Made by a program: the position numbers and the translations under genes. Positions 26,326 to 35,348 of a stretch of 64,000 bases of DNA are shown piece after piece. Each line of letters opens with the position of its first letter. The stretch's first letter is position 1. The notes under the pieces were generated by a model that saw only the letters and a program-made list of their open reading frames with translations, was not told where the DNA came from and did no database searches. Location: positions 62,001-126,000 of the forward strand of contig NZ_JACJSF010000003.1 in NCBI RefSeq assembly GCF_014698035.1, read 5' to 3'. This DNA is from Desmonostoc muscorum FACHB-395 (GTDB taxonomy: Bacteria > Cyanobacteriota > Cyanobacteriia > Cyanobacteriales > Nostocaceae).

Positions 26326-26760
26326 TCAATTTGTAGCTAGTGTACTACGCCACTCTTTTAATACAAAACTAGACCACAGCAAAAAACCTATCAGTAACAG
26401 TCCCATAACTCCATCGAGCCAAATTAGGCTATGCATTTTCAAAGACATGGGAGCAAGTATCGGGAAGAGATAATGGACTGGACTGGAGATACTAGTGATT
26501 GAGTATAAGGCTAATAAAAAGTACGCCGACCAAAACTTGCCTTTAATGTAAAACCAATATCCCAACAATCCGATTGGAGTCATCACAATCACAGTACTAA
26601 TTACTCCAACAGAAGTGAACCACGCGGGGCCAGGATATCTACTCAAAAATAATGCATTATCTATGTAGTGTAGCCAAGTTGAAATGAGGTTAAGTGTGAT
26701 AACAAATAGCAGAATCGTCTGGCGAAACCTAGATGTATTGCTCATGATGTAAATATGCAA
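26326..26760 (-). CDS. Four-helix membrane protein (144 aa)
   Basis: 144 residues with four hydrophobic helices (about 14-30, 42-64, 73-95, 113-132) and short loops; N-terminus MHIYIMSNTSRFRQ. A downstream ATG (MSNTSRF, 26745) is an alternative start and perhaps the better one. No known catalytic motif is visible. It lies downstream of and on the same strand as the desaturase gene, 77 bases away, and could be co-transcribed, but no functional link is evident. Confidence 0.7.
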   Translation of the reverse strand: MHIYIMSNTSRFRQTILLFVITLNLISTWLHYIDNALFLSRYPGPAWFTSVGVISTVIVMTPIGLLGYWFYIKGKFWSAYFLLALYSITSISSPVHYLFPILAPMSLKMHSLIWLDGVMGLLLIGFLLWSSFVLKEWRSTLATN

Positions 26761-26837
26761 TTAAAATACGTAACAGCTTATTAAGCCGACTGCGAGAAGC
26801 AATCGGCTTAACAAATTCATGGTAATTTAGTTGCAAT

Positions 26838-27695
26838 TTAGCCGTGAGTTGCACCTTGAGGAGGACGTGAGACAACTTTTTTGGCTAAACCCAAAGTCTG
26901 CAAAACTAGGATGCTCCACCAAGTAACATCAATCTCCCACCAAGATAACCCAGATTTTGCCATGTGGGGATAAGTATGATGGTTGTTGTGCCAGCCTTCT
27001 CCATAAGTGACGAGGGATACCCACCAAAGATTACGAGCGCCATCGTTAGCATCAAAGGTGCGATAACCCCACAGGTGTGATGCTGAGTTCACAAACCAGG
27101 TTGAGTGCCAAAGCAAGACACATCTGAGAAACACTCCGTAGAAGACAAAAGGCCATCCTCCTAAAGCATATAGGAGTAATGCGAAGGGTATTTGCAATAG
27201 CAAAAAGTAGCGATCTAGCCAACAATAAAAGGGCTGTCTTGCTAAATCAGGGGCATATTTTTTATAGGTGTCATAGTCAAAAAATTCTGGGCGTGGGTAA
27301 AAAATCCACAATATATGGCTCCACCAAAACCCTCTTTGAGCAGAGTAGGGATCTAAATTAATATCTTCGGTGTGGGCGTGATGCTGGCGGTGTCCACCTA
27401 CCCAAAAAATTGGCCCACCTTGCAAAGCCAGGGCTCCGATTAGGGCGATCGCATACTCTAACCACTTGGGAACTTGGAAACTCTTATGGCTCAGTAGTCG
27501 GTGATATCCCAGGCAAATACCAATGCTCCCGAATAACCAGTGGAGAAACACTAGCAAACCTAATGCTGGCCAGGAGAAAAACCAAGGAGACATAAGTGCT
27601 AAGGCATGAAATGTAGCAAAAAATACCACATTTGTCCAACTGAGTCGAGGTGAGTTGCCTCTCTCAGGGGCGATCGCCCCAAAATTTGCGGTCAT
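26838..27695 (-). CDS. desC: Acyl-lipid delta-9-type fatty acid desaturase
   Basis: Membrane di-iron desaturase of 285 residues. The three histidine boxes are intact: HRLLSH (about 65-70), HRQHHAH (102-108) and HNNHH (236-240), with HxxxxH in the first box as in DesC/stearoyl desaturases. Four hydrophobic helices surround them. It introduces the first double bond into membrane lipid acyl chains. I chose the ATG at 27695 (MTANFGAIAP), preceded by AGGA, rather than an in-frame start 38 codons upstream, because the extension has no family counterpart and lies in the divergent promoter region. The neighbouring divergent TetR gene may regulate it. DesC1 versus DesC2 cannot be settled. Confidence 0.9.
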   Translation of the reverse strand: MTANFGAIAPERGNSPRLSWTNVVFFATFHALALMSPWFFSWPALGLLVFLHWLFGSIGICLGYHRLLSHKSFQVPKWLEYAIALIGALALQGGPIFWVGGHRQHHAHTEDINLDPYSAQRGFWWSHILWIFYPRPEFFDYDTYKKYAPDLARQPFYCWLDRYFLLLQIPFALLLYALGGWPFVFYGVFLRCVLLWHSTWFVNSASHLWGYRTFDANDGARNLWWVSLVTYGEGWHNNHHTYPHMAKSGLSWWEIDVTWWSILVLQTLGLAKKVVSRPPQGATHG

Positions 27696-27845
27696 AAAAA
27701 TTCCTGTTGATGGATGATGAAGCAATTTGCCTTTTCTCGGATGCCACCCCACAAGGGATTTACCCGCACTGTATACTAATTCGTTACAGTTGAGTAAAGC
27801 AAGTATCACTTACATTTGTTATGCTAGCAGAACTCTGATACCCCT

Positions 27846-27860
27846 GCAAGTGCCACTTGC
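27846..27860. promoter_or_regulatory. Perfect palindrome, candidate TetR operator
   Basis: GCAAGTGCCACTTGC: 7-bp arms around one base, 9 bases before the ATG of the TetR-type gene and 150 bases before the desaturase start. Its position between divergent genes and its symmetry fit an autoregulatory operator. Confidence 0.45.
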
Positions 27861-27868
27861 ATTTTTCT

Positions 27869-29098
27869 ATGTCGTCTCACCTCGTTTCCACTCGTCAACG
27901 CTTGATTCAAGCTGCACTTGAGTTGTTTTCTGCTCAGGGAGTTAGCGCTACCACAACCCGCCAAATTGCAGAAAAAGCCGAAGTCAACGAAGTGACTCTA
28001 TTTCGGAATTTTGGCAATAAGCATGGACTGCTTTTAGCGGTGCTGGAAGAGTCCGCAGCCTTTAAGGATTTAGGTGAATCGCTGGTGCGGCGGGCAACGC
28101 CTCCCGGCAATGTGTACCAAGCTCTCAAAGATTATGCAAGTGATAGCTTGCACGCATTAGAACGAGTGCCAGAGTTTGTCCGGTCTGTGGTAGGTGAAGC
28201 CGACCAATTCCCGGCAGAAAATCGCCGCGCACTAGGCAGGGGAGTTACAGAGGCAAACCGTTATGTAGCTCAGTATTTAGCTACTGTAATCCAGCAAGGG
28301 CACCTAAATACTTATTTACCAGCAGAAAAATTAGCTAGTTTGCTAAATGGGATGATCTTGGGATATGCCGTAATTGAGTTCACCAGCGAATTTCACGAAC
28401 TTTGGGAGGATCGGAATGATTTTCTCGAAAATTTGGTGGAGTTGTTTTTACATGGAGCCATGTCATCCTCAGCAGAATCAGCTATAAACTGCTTACAAGG
28501 AGGGTTCACCACCACAGAAGTAGCTGATTTGCCTGCTAGTTTAGTTCACGAAATTTTACAACAAGCCAGGAAATCGGGAGTACGAGATTATGCCTTGGCT
28601 TATGTGTTATTTGGGGCTGGGTTATCTGCCACAGAAATAATTAGCTTGGAGCGATCGCACCAAATCTACGATCCTCAAGGGCACTTCCTGCAAATTACAA
28701 TCCCCGGATGTATCCGTCAAGTACCAGTAAATCAGTGGATTTTGGGCAAACGCTACGGTTCTTTTACCAATAATCCCTTAATCAAATGGCTGAAAAGTCG
28801 TAAAGATGCTCAAACAGCCATGTTTTTGAATGAAACAGGTAAACCCATGACAGAATCAGAGCTTGAGACACGTTGGCAAGTGTGGAGTGAGGGATTATTA
28901 ACTCCCCAAGGACAAGCGCCAGCGATCGCTCAGGCACAACAAACCTGGCGCGTAGAAATGTTGATGCGGGGAATCACCTTGGAAAACCTGATTATCTTAA
29001 CAGGCTGCGATCGCATTCAATTACAACCCTATGTCCGCCGAGCCAAAGAAAAAGCTGCCCTAGAGCAAGCCACCCGATTGGATCACAAGCCAGGATAG
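27869..29098 (+). CDS. TetR regulator fused to recombinase-like C-terminal domain
   Basis: 409 residues from ATG 27869 (an upstream TTG at 27857 lies within the palindrome). Residues about 5-55 are a TetR helix-turn-helix (TTRQIAEKAEVNEVTLFRNF), followed by a helical ligand/dimer domain to about 200. Residues about 221-400 are additional and resemble a tyrosine recombinase catalytic fold: RDYALAYVLFGAGLSATEI, VPVNQWILG, FLNETGKPMTESEL, and MLMRGITLENLIILTGCD followed by PYVRRAKEK. The usual catalytic Arg and the His-x-x-Arg motif are missing, so it should not recombine DNA. TetR proteins are normally about 200 residues. Divergent from desC, which is a plausible target. Confidence 0.85.
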   Translation: MSSHLVSTRQRLIQAALELFSAQGVSATTTRQIAEKAEVNEVTLFRNFGNKHGLLLAVLEESAAFKDLGESLVRRATPPGNVYQALKDYASDSLHALERVPEFVRSVVGEADQFPAENRRALGRGVTEANRYVAQYLATVIQQGHLNTYLPAEKLASLLNGMILGYAVIEFTSEFHELWEDRNDFLENLVELFLHGAMSSSAESAINCLQGGFTTTEVADLPASLVHEILQQARKSGVRDYALAYVLFGAGLSATEIISLERSHQIYDPQGHFLQITIPGCIRQVPVNQWILGKRYGSFTNNPLIKWLKSRKDAQTAMFLNETGKPMTESELETRWQVWSEGLLTPQGQAPAIAQAQQTWRVEMLMRGITLENLIILTGCDRIQLQPYVRRAKEKAALEQATRLDHKPG

Positions 29099-29187
29099 GG
29101 TACGCCTAAGCAATTAAAAATTACAAATTAAAAATTAAAAATGAATAAATGGAAGGGCAGTAAGCATTTTGGTGCCGATCTAATTGT

Positions 29188-31065
29188 TTAATTTAAGGGT
29201 TCCATAATGGCTCTTAAACCATTACTAGATAGTGTTTTGAGCATTTCTTTAGCGTTATATTCACTGCTAAATACTCCTGCTTGCATAACTCTTTGACCTT
29301 CCCAAACTGTGGGAAACGCACCAGGAGCAAGCGATCGCACTAAATCTTGATCTCTATCAGTCAAGAGTGGAACTACTACGCGATAACGGATACCGAACTG
29401 TGTCGCAGATTTACTGGCATAAGGAATACTTGCAGAACTTGTTTGCATATTGGCAGTATTACTAATGGGGATATTGTTATCAGGAAGTGGTAAAAGTGCT
29501 GACGCATTTGGGGCAGTCGCTTCTCGTATTGGTAATGGCTGCTGTGTTTGATTCCTTGTGCTAACTGAATTGGATGGGTACTCAGGGGCAGTAAATTCAA
29601 TCGTATTAGGATCAATCCGCACATAATTCAACTGTGGTGTGTTAGGCGGCTGTGCTGAACTGGAAGTTGCAATTTGAGTGTTAGTTGGTATTTGTCTCGC
29701 CGACAAGCTGCTAGGTGTTGGAAATCTAGCAACTTTAGATGTGGGTTGCTGTTGATTGGATATAGGCGTGGAAAGTGGAACCTTAGCTGGCACTAATGGT
29801 AGCAATTGAGTGTTTAATTTTGCAGAAACAGGATTATTTGCTGAAATGCTGTTGCTGTTTTGGCTATTACTAGTTTCAGAGATTCCGGGAGCCGAGAAGG
29901 TGATTTCCCCAGTTGGTGGTATTTCTTGTAATACATTGTTGGGAGTCGATTGAGAATTTTGTGCTGCTAGTGCTATTGTGCCGTTAATATCTACCTTGCC
30001 ACTGATGCGATCGCTCACAAGATTATTACCGCCAGCAGAAATCATCTCTTTAGCAGCGCTGGCGTTAATGTCATAGCGAGCATTATTTTGAAATTGATTA
30101 CCCCCAGGTTCCGATGCACTACCCAAATCTGGCATTGCTTGAGCGATCGCAACTAGACCATCTTCTTTATTATCTTGAATAATATTATTTCGTAAAATCG
30201 GGTGGGCCTTTGCTTGCACAACAATTCCCGATCTATTGTTCTGAATTTGATTGCCTATAACTATCGGAGCGGCATTTTGGGCAATATTAATGCCAAAACC
30301 CGTTTGGTGAAAGACATTTTCTTTCACTTGGGGGCTGGAATTCCCGGCAATTGTCATGCCATTGGCTCCATTGCGATCAAAGTAATTCTTGCTAATGGTA
30401 GGTGCAGCATTACCACTGACAGAAATCCCATCTTGGGTACTGCCAGTAAATGTATTTTCCGCGATTACCGGATCGCTAGATTCAATCCATAAACCGTAAC
30501 CCCGGCGATTGGAGTTCGTCACCGTCACCCCAGTAAGCAAAGCTTGGTTTGCCCCCACAATTGTGACGTTTTGACCACCAAAGCTCCGACTCAGGTAATC
30601 ACCGCCTCCCTGAATGATAATATCCTTACCTTGATTGTTAGGGTTGCCTTGAATTGAAACACCCGGTTTCAGCATTAAGGGAAATTCCTCTCCTGTCTCG
30701 GCGCTATAAGTGCCAGTGGAGAGCATAATTAAAGTATTGGGGTTAGCTAATCGCAACGCATGGGTAATCGTTTTCACAGGGGCAGATTCGCTACCATTAC
30801 CTGCGCCGTCATTTCCACCATTTGGGTTAACAAACAGCACGTTAGCCTGAGAATTTTTTGTCTCACCTAAAGGTGCTGAATTTGGTGTTGATGGCATCTG
30901 AGCGATGGCACTATCCAGGAACGTCATACTTATCGCTCCCATCCCTACGGTAAAAGATAATACTGATAAACTAAAAAATAAAAGTTTTGCTGATTCCAGA
31001 AACTTAAGCTTTGCAAGCATAATATCTACTCTACGGTACTTAGGAAACACACAGCAGTGAATCAT
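29188..31065 (-). CDS. Exported DUF1565/beta-helix protein with SPOR-like end
   Basis: About 625 residues from ATG 31065 with AAGGAG upstream (GTG 31074 and ATG 31020 are alternatives). A hydrophobic segment then AIAQ suggests a cleaved signal peptide. Residues about 80-340 are a right-handed parallel beta-helix: repeated short strands with Asn (NTFTGSTQDGISVSG, NQIQNNRSGIVVQAK), opening with the DUF1565 pattern FVNPNGGNDGAGNGS. The middle is Ser/Asn/Gln/Pro-rich. The last 70 residues (YRVVVPLLT...GVFSSEYNAKEMLKTL) look like a SPOR-type peptidoglycan-binding domain. Probably a periplasmic or surface carbohydrate-interacting protein; substrate unknown. Confidence 0.82.
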   Translation of the reverse strand: MIHCCVFPKYRRVDIMLAKLKFLESAKLLFFSLSVLSFTVGMGAISMTFLDSAIAQMPSTPNSAPLGETKNSQANVLFVNPNGGNDGAGNGSESAPVKTITHALRLANPNTLIMLSTGTYSAETGEEFPLMLKPGVSIQGNPNNQGKDIIIQGGGDYLSRSFGGQNVTIVGANQALLTGVTVTNSNRRGYGLWIESSDPVIAENTFTGSTQDGISVSGNAAPTISKNYFDRNGANGMTIAGNSSPQVKENVFHQTGFGINIAQNAAPIVIGNQIQNNRSGIVVQAKAHPILRNNIIQDNKEDGLVAIAQAMPDLGSASEPGGNQFQNNARYDINASAAKEMISAGGNNLVSDRISGKVDINGTIALAAQNSQSTPNNVLQEIPPTGEITFSAPGISETSNSQNSNSISANNPVSAKLNTQLLPLVPAKVPLSTPISNQQQPTSKVARFPTPSSLSARQIPTNTQIATSSSAQPPNTPQLNYVRIDPNTIEFTAPEYPSNSVSTRNQTQQPLPIREATAPNASALLPLPDNNIPISNTANMQTSSASIPYASKSATQFGIRYRVVVPLLTDRDQDLVRSLAPGAFPTVWEGQRVMQAGVFSSEYNAKEMLKTLSSNGLRAIMEPLN

Positions 31066-31691
31066 ATTTAACACAACTCCTTAGAAGTAACAATAAATTC
31101 TTATACTCTTAGAGAGTATTATGTCGATAATATTACCCACATATTGACCGATTGGCGATTTTTAATACAGGGTAATAAATAATATTGTGTCTGTTCGAGA
31201 ATACCTTGCTCTAAAAGACACGCTACGCGATCGCCAAAATCCCCTCACCCTAAAAGAGCTTGTAATTCGGGACTTACGCAAAAAATTCTTCATCAAGAGA
31301 CAAACACTCTCTAAATACTATCTATGCCAATACTTGTCGGTTAAGGGGGAAAGGGGGAAGGGGAAAGAAAAAACCTTTAACCTTTACCCTTTAACCTTTT
31401 CCCCAAACCCAATTCCGAGTTAAAAATACAAAACCCGAGCAGTATTGGTATCTATGCAGTCTCAATTTAATTTGCCCATTGGAGATTTTCTGATGTATCC
31501 CTTTCGGCTAGTCCTTTGTAAGCTCGTTGTTCACCCTAAAATACTTGACTAACCTTAGTGCAAAACTGTAGCCTCAAACTACCCTTATCACTGCATATAA
31601 GAACATGGGATAATTTATCGTAACCATGATTACTACGCTTTTTCGCGTAGATTCGGCAAAAATTGAGTAAAAAAAGCAAATTAATTGACTT
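31066..31691. other. Intergenic region before thiE
   Basis: About 620 bases between divergent genes. It has heptamer-type G-rich and TTTAACC-type repeats (31340-31405). I looked for a TPP riboswitch (CTGAGA ... ACCTGAT) before thiE and did not find one. A weak 78-codon frame at 31187-31423 runs through the repeats and is not accepted. Confidence 0.6.
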
Positions 31692-32807
31692 ATGGTTACT
31701 AAGAGATATGATAATTCACATTTTGATGAAAGCACTAACGGGGTTGTTGTAATGGTCGAGCCATACAGCCAAAAAGAGCAAGTACAGCAAGTTGTCTATC
31801 GCATTTTAGATGCCAATTTAGACCGCGCTCGTGAAGGCTTGCGAATTATTGAAGAATGGTGTCGCTTTGGCTTGAATAATGCCCAGTTAGCTCTTGAATG
31901 CAAGCGTCTGCGACAAGAATTAGCCAAGTGGCATACCCCAGAATTACGAGCGGCGCGAGATACACCAGGCGATCCTGGGACTGAGTTAACTCATCCTCAA
32001 GAAGAAGAACGAGCTAGTATAAAATCAGTATTGCAAGCTAACTTTTGCCGTGTTGAAGAAGCATTGCGGGTGTTGGAAGAATACAGCAAGCTTTATCAGC
32101 CAAATATAGCTAAAGCTTGTAAGCAGATGCGCTATCAGGTTTATACCCTAGAAAGTAATTTAATGGGTCATCAGCGCCATCAATTGTTGTGGCGATCGCA
32201 TTTGTATCTTGTTACTTCCCCGAATGAAAATTTGTTGAATAACGTCGAAGCTGCACTTAAAGGGGGATTAACGCTTCTACAATACCGTGACAAAACCACC
32301 GATGATTCTTTGCGTTTGGAACAAGCCAGAAAACTCCGACAGTTATGCCATATCTACGGTGCTTTATTCATTGTTAACGATCGCGTGGATCTAGCTTTAG
32401 CTGTCGATGCAGATGGGGTACATCTGGGACAACAAGATATGCCTATCGCTATTGCTCGGCAATTACTCGGTTCACAGCGTCTGATCGGTCTTTCCACCAC
32501 CAATAAAGAAGAAATGCAAGGAGCAATTGCTGAAGGTGTAGATTACATTGGCGTGGGGCCAGTTTATGAAACTCCCACAAAAGTAGGTAAGGCAGCAACA
32601 GGTTTAGAATATGTCAGCTATGCTGCGAAAAATTGCTCAATTCCCTGGTTTGCCATTGGCGGAATCGATGCCAATAATATCAATGATGTGATCGATGCTG
32701 GAGCCAAACGTGTAGCAGTAGTGCGATCGCTCATGCAAGCTGAACAGCCTACCCTAGTAACACAATATTTGCTCTCCCAACTCAATCGCATTAAGCCAGA
32801 ACTTTAA
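31692..32807 (+). CDS. thiE: Thiamine-phosphate synthase (long cyanobacterial form)
   Basis: 371 residues; typical bacterial ThiE is about 210. The C-terminal half (about 170-360) is the TIM-barrel ThiE: LYLVTSP, LLQYRDKTTDD, FIVNDRVDLALAVDADGVHL, LIGLSTTN, YIGVGPVYETPTK and WFAIGGIDA. It joins hydroxymethylpyrimidine diphosphate with the thiazole phosphate. The N-terminal domain (VYRILDANLDRAREGLRIIE) is the helical extension found in cyanobacterial ThiE. ATG 31752 (MVEPYSQ) is an alternative start. thiS follows 97 bases downstream on the same strand. Confidence 0.93.
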   Translation: MVTKRYDNSHFDESTNGVVVMVEPYSQKEQVQQVVYRILDANLDRAREGLRIIEEWCRFGLNNAQLALECKRLRQELAKWHTPELRAARDTPGDPGTELTHPQEEERASIKSVLQANFCRVEEALRVLEEYSKLYQPNIAKACKQMRYQVYTLESNLMGHQRHQLLWRSHLYLVTSPNENLLNNVEAALKGGLTLLQYRDKTTDDSLRLEQARKLRQLCHIYGALFIVNDRVDLALAVDADGVHLGQQDMPIAIARQLLGSQRLIGLSTTNKEEMQGAIAEGVDYIGVGPVYETPTKVGKAATGLEYVSYAAKNCSIPWFAIGGIDANNINDVIDAGAKRVAVVRSLMQAEQPTLVTQYLLSQLNRIKPEL

Positions 32808-32904
32808 AAGAGTCATTTGTCATTGGTCATTTGTCATTAGCCCAAAGTGAGTAACCAATTCACCATTCCTCATTCCCAATTCCCAATTCCCAATTCCCAC
32901 ATTT

Positions 32905-33117
32905 ATGTCTAATGAGATTACGGTTCAGGTAAATGGGGAAACCCATAGCTGTTCGTTTCAAATTTCTTTACCCGACTTGATCCAACAGTTGGGTTTTAAC
33001 CCGCGCTTGGTAGCTGTGGAGTATAACGGCGAAATTTTACATCGCCAGTTTTGGCCACAAACCAAATTGCAGCCAGGCGATCGCTTAGAAGTGGTAACTA
33101 TTGTTGGGGGTGGTTAG
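32905..33117 (+). CDS. thiS: Sulfur carrier protein ThiS
   Basis: 70 residues with ubiquitin-like pattern and the obligatory C-terminal Gly-Gly (VVTIVGGG), which is adenylated and thiocarboxylated to carry sulfur for the thiazole ring of thiamine. It starts MSNEITVQVNGE. Located after thiE, so thiamine synthesis is the context. Its stop codon overlaps by four bases the stop of the convergent beta-lactamase gene. The spacer before it contains heptamer repeats (TCATTTG and CATTCCC types). Confidence 0.93.
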   Translation: MSNEITVQVNGETHSCSFQISLPDLIQQLGFNPRLVAVEYNGEILHRQFWPQTKLQPGDRLEVVTIVGGG

Positions 33118-34016
33118 TTGAGGTGAGTCAGCAAGCCCAAATCTTTCAGGCTGCGTCGTGTAATCTCGATGCGGACGGGTGCATCCTCTGGTTTATACAT
33201 ATCAAGAGTTGTTGCAAAAAAGTAGACGTTTTTGTTTTGTTCTAAATAACCCACAAACCAACCAACGTTTGGTTTCGTACTTGTTAACCATCCCGTCTTT
33301 CCCCGCAATGTGTAGTCTGGAGTTTGTTCGCGTACCATAATGTCTTTGACAAGATTTATTGTCCTTTGGGAGAAAGGTAAATCACCTTGATACAACCGTT
33401 GCAAAAACTTAATTTGCTCTTGGGGTGTAATTTGCAATAGCTGCTGTTCTAGCCAAAAACGATCAATGTCTGCGGCGGTGCCAATCTGACGATTTCCGTA
33501 ACCTACTTTGTTAATAAATTGCTGCATCCGTTCATATCCAGCCTTCCGCGCTAGTACTTGATAGAACCAAACAGTTGAATCTTTAAAGGCTTGACGCAAA
33601 TTCGTATCATGATTCCAAGCATCGATATCTCGATGAATTCCATCCCAAGTGAGAACCGCCACATCATCAGGAACTACACCTGTTTCTAAAGCTACCAGCG
33701 CGTTAAAAATTTTGAATGTCGAAGCTGGAGCGATGGCAGTTGCATTACGTTTAGGATTGTGTTCATAGGTGCGGTTATTTTTTGAGTCGTAAATCAAGAT
33801 TGAGCCTTCACGCCCAAATTCTTGAAAGTGTCGCCCAAAATTTGGCGCTTTAATAGCAGGACGTTCAGATGAGGTTGAAGCTGGTTGAGCCAGAATAGGC
33901 ATTGTTCGGAAGCTAATTACACTCAATACCGCAACACATCCAAGAATTGTAAATATAACAGCTTGCCTTCGGTAATGCCGAAGAGATAGCCACATACCAA
34001 ACAAGATATTTTTCAT
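33114..34016 (-). CDS. Class D (OXA-type) beta-lactamase
   Basis: 300 residues with all class D motifs: Ser99-Thr-Phe-Lys102 (active-site serine and carboxylatable lysine), Ser147-Thr-Val149, Tyr173-Gly-Asn175, FWLE near 187-190 and Lys240-Thr-Gly242. An N-terminal hydrophobic segment (about 19-36) ending before ILAQP marks export to the periplasm, as signal anchor or signal peptide. The family hydrolyses beta-lactams through an acyl-serine intermediate. There are no mobile element or integron features around it and base composition is normal, so it appears to be a resident chromosomal gene. Activity and spectrum cannot be read from the sequence. It converges on thiS with a 4-base overlap. 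Confidence 0.9.
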   Translation of the reverse strand: MKNILFGMWLSLRHYRRQAVIFTILGCVAVLSVISFRTMPILAQPASTSSERPAIKAPNFGRHFQEFGREGSILIYDSKNNRTYEHNPKRNATAIAPASTFKIFNALVALETGVVPDDVAVLTWDGIHRDIDAWNHDTNLRQAFKDSTVWFYQVLARKAGYERMQQFINKVGYGNRQIGTAADIDRFWLEQQLLQITPQEQIKFLQRLYQGDLPFSQRTINLVKDIMVREQTPDYTLRGKTGWLTSTKPNVGWFVGYLEQNKNVYFFATTLDMYKPEDAPVRIEITRRSLKDLGLLTHLN

Positions 34017-34115
34017 TGCATATTTAATAAAATCACAAAGGAGATTTTACACTGCAATCTTGCTCATTTGCGGGGAGATGAACATCTGTGCATCCCTACT
34101 CCATCTGCATTTATC

Positions 34116-35348
34116 TCACAAAATCGCGTTTTTTCCCTCTGATTTGTAAAGCGATCGATGAAGAGTTCTACGCTTGGCTAATTCTTTACCTTTGCGGCCA
34201 AGTTGCTCACGTAGCTGTTGATCTTTGCACAACCGATTGAAAGCTTGAAAAACTTCATAACCAGAATTGGGATTAACCAGTATCCCATTTTCTTCATGCT
34301 GAACTGTGTCTAGAACACCACCTAAGCGAGGGGCAATGATCGGCTTACCGAAGTAACTTGCTTCTAAATAAACCATACCAAAACCTTCCATATTATTAGG
34401 TTTAGTATCTAATAAAGTCAGCATGGCAAATATGTCACAAGCTGCATAATAACCTGCTAGTTCACGCTCTGGTACATATCCCGCAAAGTGGACGCGCTTA
34501 TCTACCCGCAAACGATGCACCAGAGATTTCAGTTCCGATTCACTTGGCCCTTCACCGCAGATTATATAGTGGACATCGACCCCAAAAGTTAGCAATAGTG
34601 GGATGTTATCAATCACTCGGTCGAAAGCTTTATGTTTTACTAGCCTTCCTATGGAGAGAATAACTATTGCTGAATCGGGAATGTTGTATGCCTGACGCAC
34701 GCGAACACGCAAATCATCAAGGCTACTGGGACTCCCGACATTGTTACCAAATTTTTCTGGTCTGATTATTGGGTTAATAACGTAAGTAGGAGTATCTAAT
34801 CGTAAAGCAGTTCTGAGGTAGTCTTGTGTATAAGAACTGTTACAAACAATACCTTCGGCTCTATGAAGTGTTAATTTAAATAGCGATCGCAGTACGGGAT
34901 TGTGTAAAGTACAAAGAAAATCATTACCGTGCAGATAGATAAAAAAGCGAATAGGTAACAAATAGCTCAATAGCAACAGTGAAGGAAAATCATAGCCGTG
35001 GCCCCACTCTATATAACGGTAGTGATAGCGAAAATAGAGTTTGATTGCTAGCACAAATGAGCAAACAATATTGACAAAAGGCTTCAGAATATTTCCCACA
35101 AAGCCACTACGCCAGTATCTAGGATAAAACCAGCGATATACTGGAAATTGTTGACCTTCATCAAATACTTTATCTCCTGAGCAACTAGCCGCCAGCACAA
35201 TAACTCGTTCTGGATCTTGGAGACAACGATTGTACATATATTCTCCAATTACAGCTTCTTTCGGCAAGAATATCCTGGATATGACTAGGATATCTGGGTA
35301 TGCAGCTTTGTCTCTGATTTCGGCTGTTAGTTGAGAAATATGTTCCAT
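34116..35348 (-). CDS. GT4-family glycosyltransferase
   Basis: About 410 residues from ATG 35348 (TTG two codons earlier possible). GT-B fold glycosyltransferase of group 1: N-terminal half with YLHGNDFLCTLHN and GIVCNSSYTQDYL; C-terminal half with LSIGRLVKHKAFDRVI, YIICGEGPSESEL, VHFAGYVPERELAGYYAACD and the nucleotide-sugar signature EGFGMVYLEASYFGKPIIA. Probably transfers a sugar in lipid- or polysaccharide synthesis; donor and acceptor unknown. It is isolated from other sugar genes and has an AT-rich upstream region. Confidence 0.88.
   Translation of the reverse strand: MEHISQLTAEIRDKAAYPDILVISRIFLPKEAVIGEYMYNRCLQDPERVIVLAASCSGDKVFDEGQQFPVYRWFYPRYWRSGFVGNILKPFVNIVCSFVLAIKLYFRYHYRYIEWGHGYDFPSLLLLSYLLPIRFFIYLHGNDFLCTLHNPVLRSLFKLTLHRAEGIVCNSSYTQDYLRTALRLDTPTYVINPIIRPEKFGNNVGSPSSLDDLRVRVRQAYNIPDSAIVILSIGRLVKHKAFDRVIDNIPLLLTFGVDVHYIICGEGPSESELKSLVHRLRVDKRVHFAGYVPERELAGYYAACDIFAMLTLLDTKPNNMEGFGMVYLEASYFGKPIIAPRLGGVLDTVQHEENGILVNPNSGYEVFQAFNRLCKDQQLREQLGRKGKELAKRRTLHRSLYKSEGKNAIL

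Noticed and set aside
27696-27809. 38-codon N-terminal extension of the desaturase
   Set aside because: Extends into the divergent promoter region and has no counterpart in DesC; the ATG at 27695 has its own AGGA.
27869-29098. Active integrase next to the CRISPR region
   Set aside because: The recombinase-like part lacks the catalytic Arg and the HxxR box and is fused to a TetR domain, so it is not a mobile-element integrase.
31187-31423. 78-codon plus-strand frame upstream of thiE
   Set aside because: Runs through heptamer-type intergenic repeats and starts at GTG without a ribosome site; no protein-like pattern.
31430-31691. TPP riboswitch before thiE
   Set aside because: Neither the CTGAGA nor the ACCTGAT box of the THI element is present.
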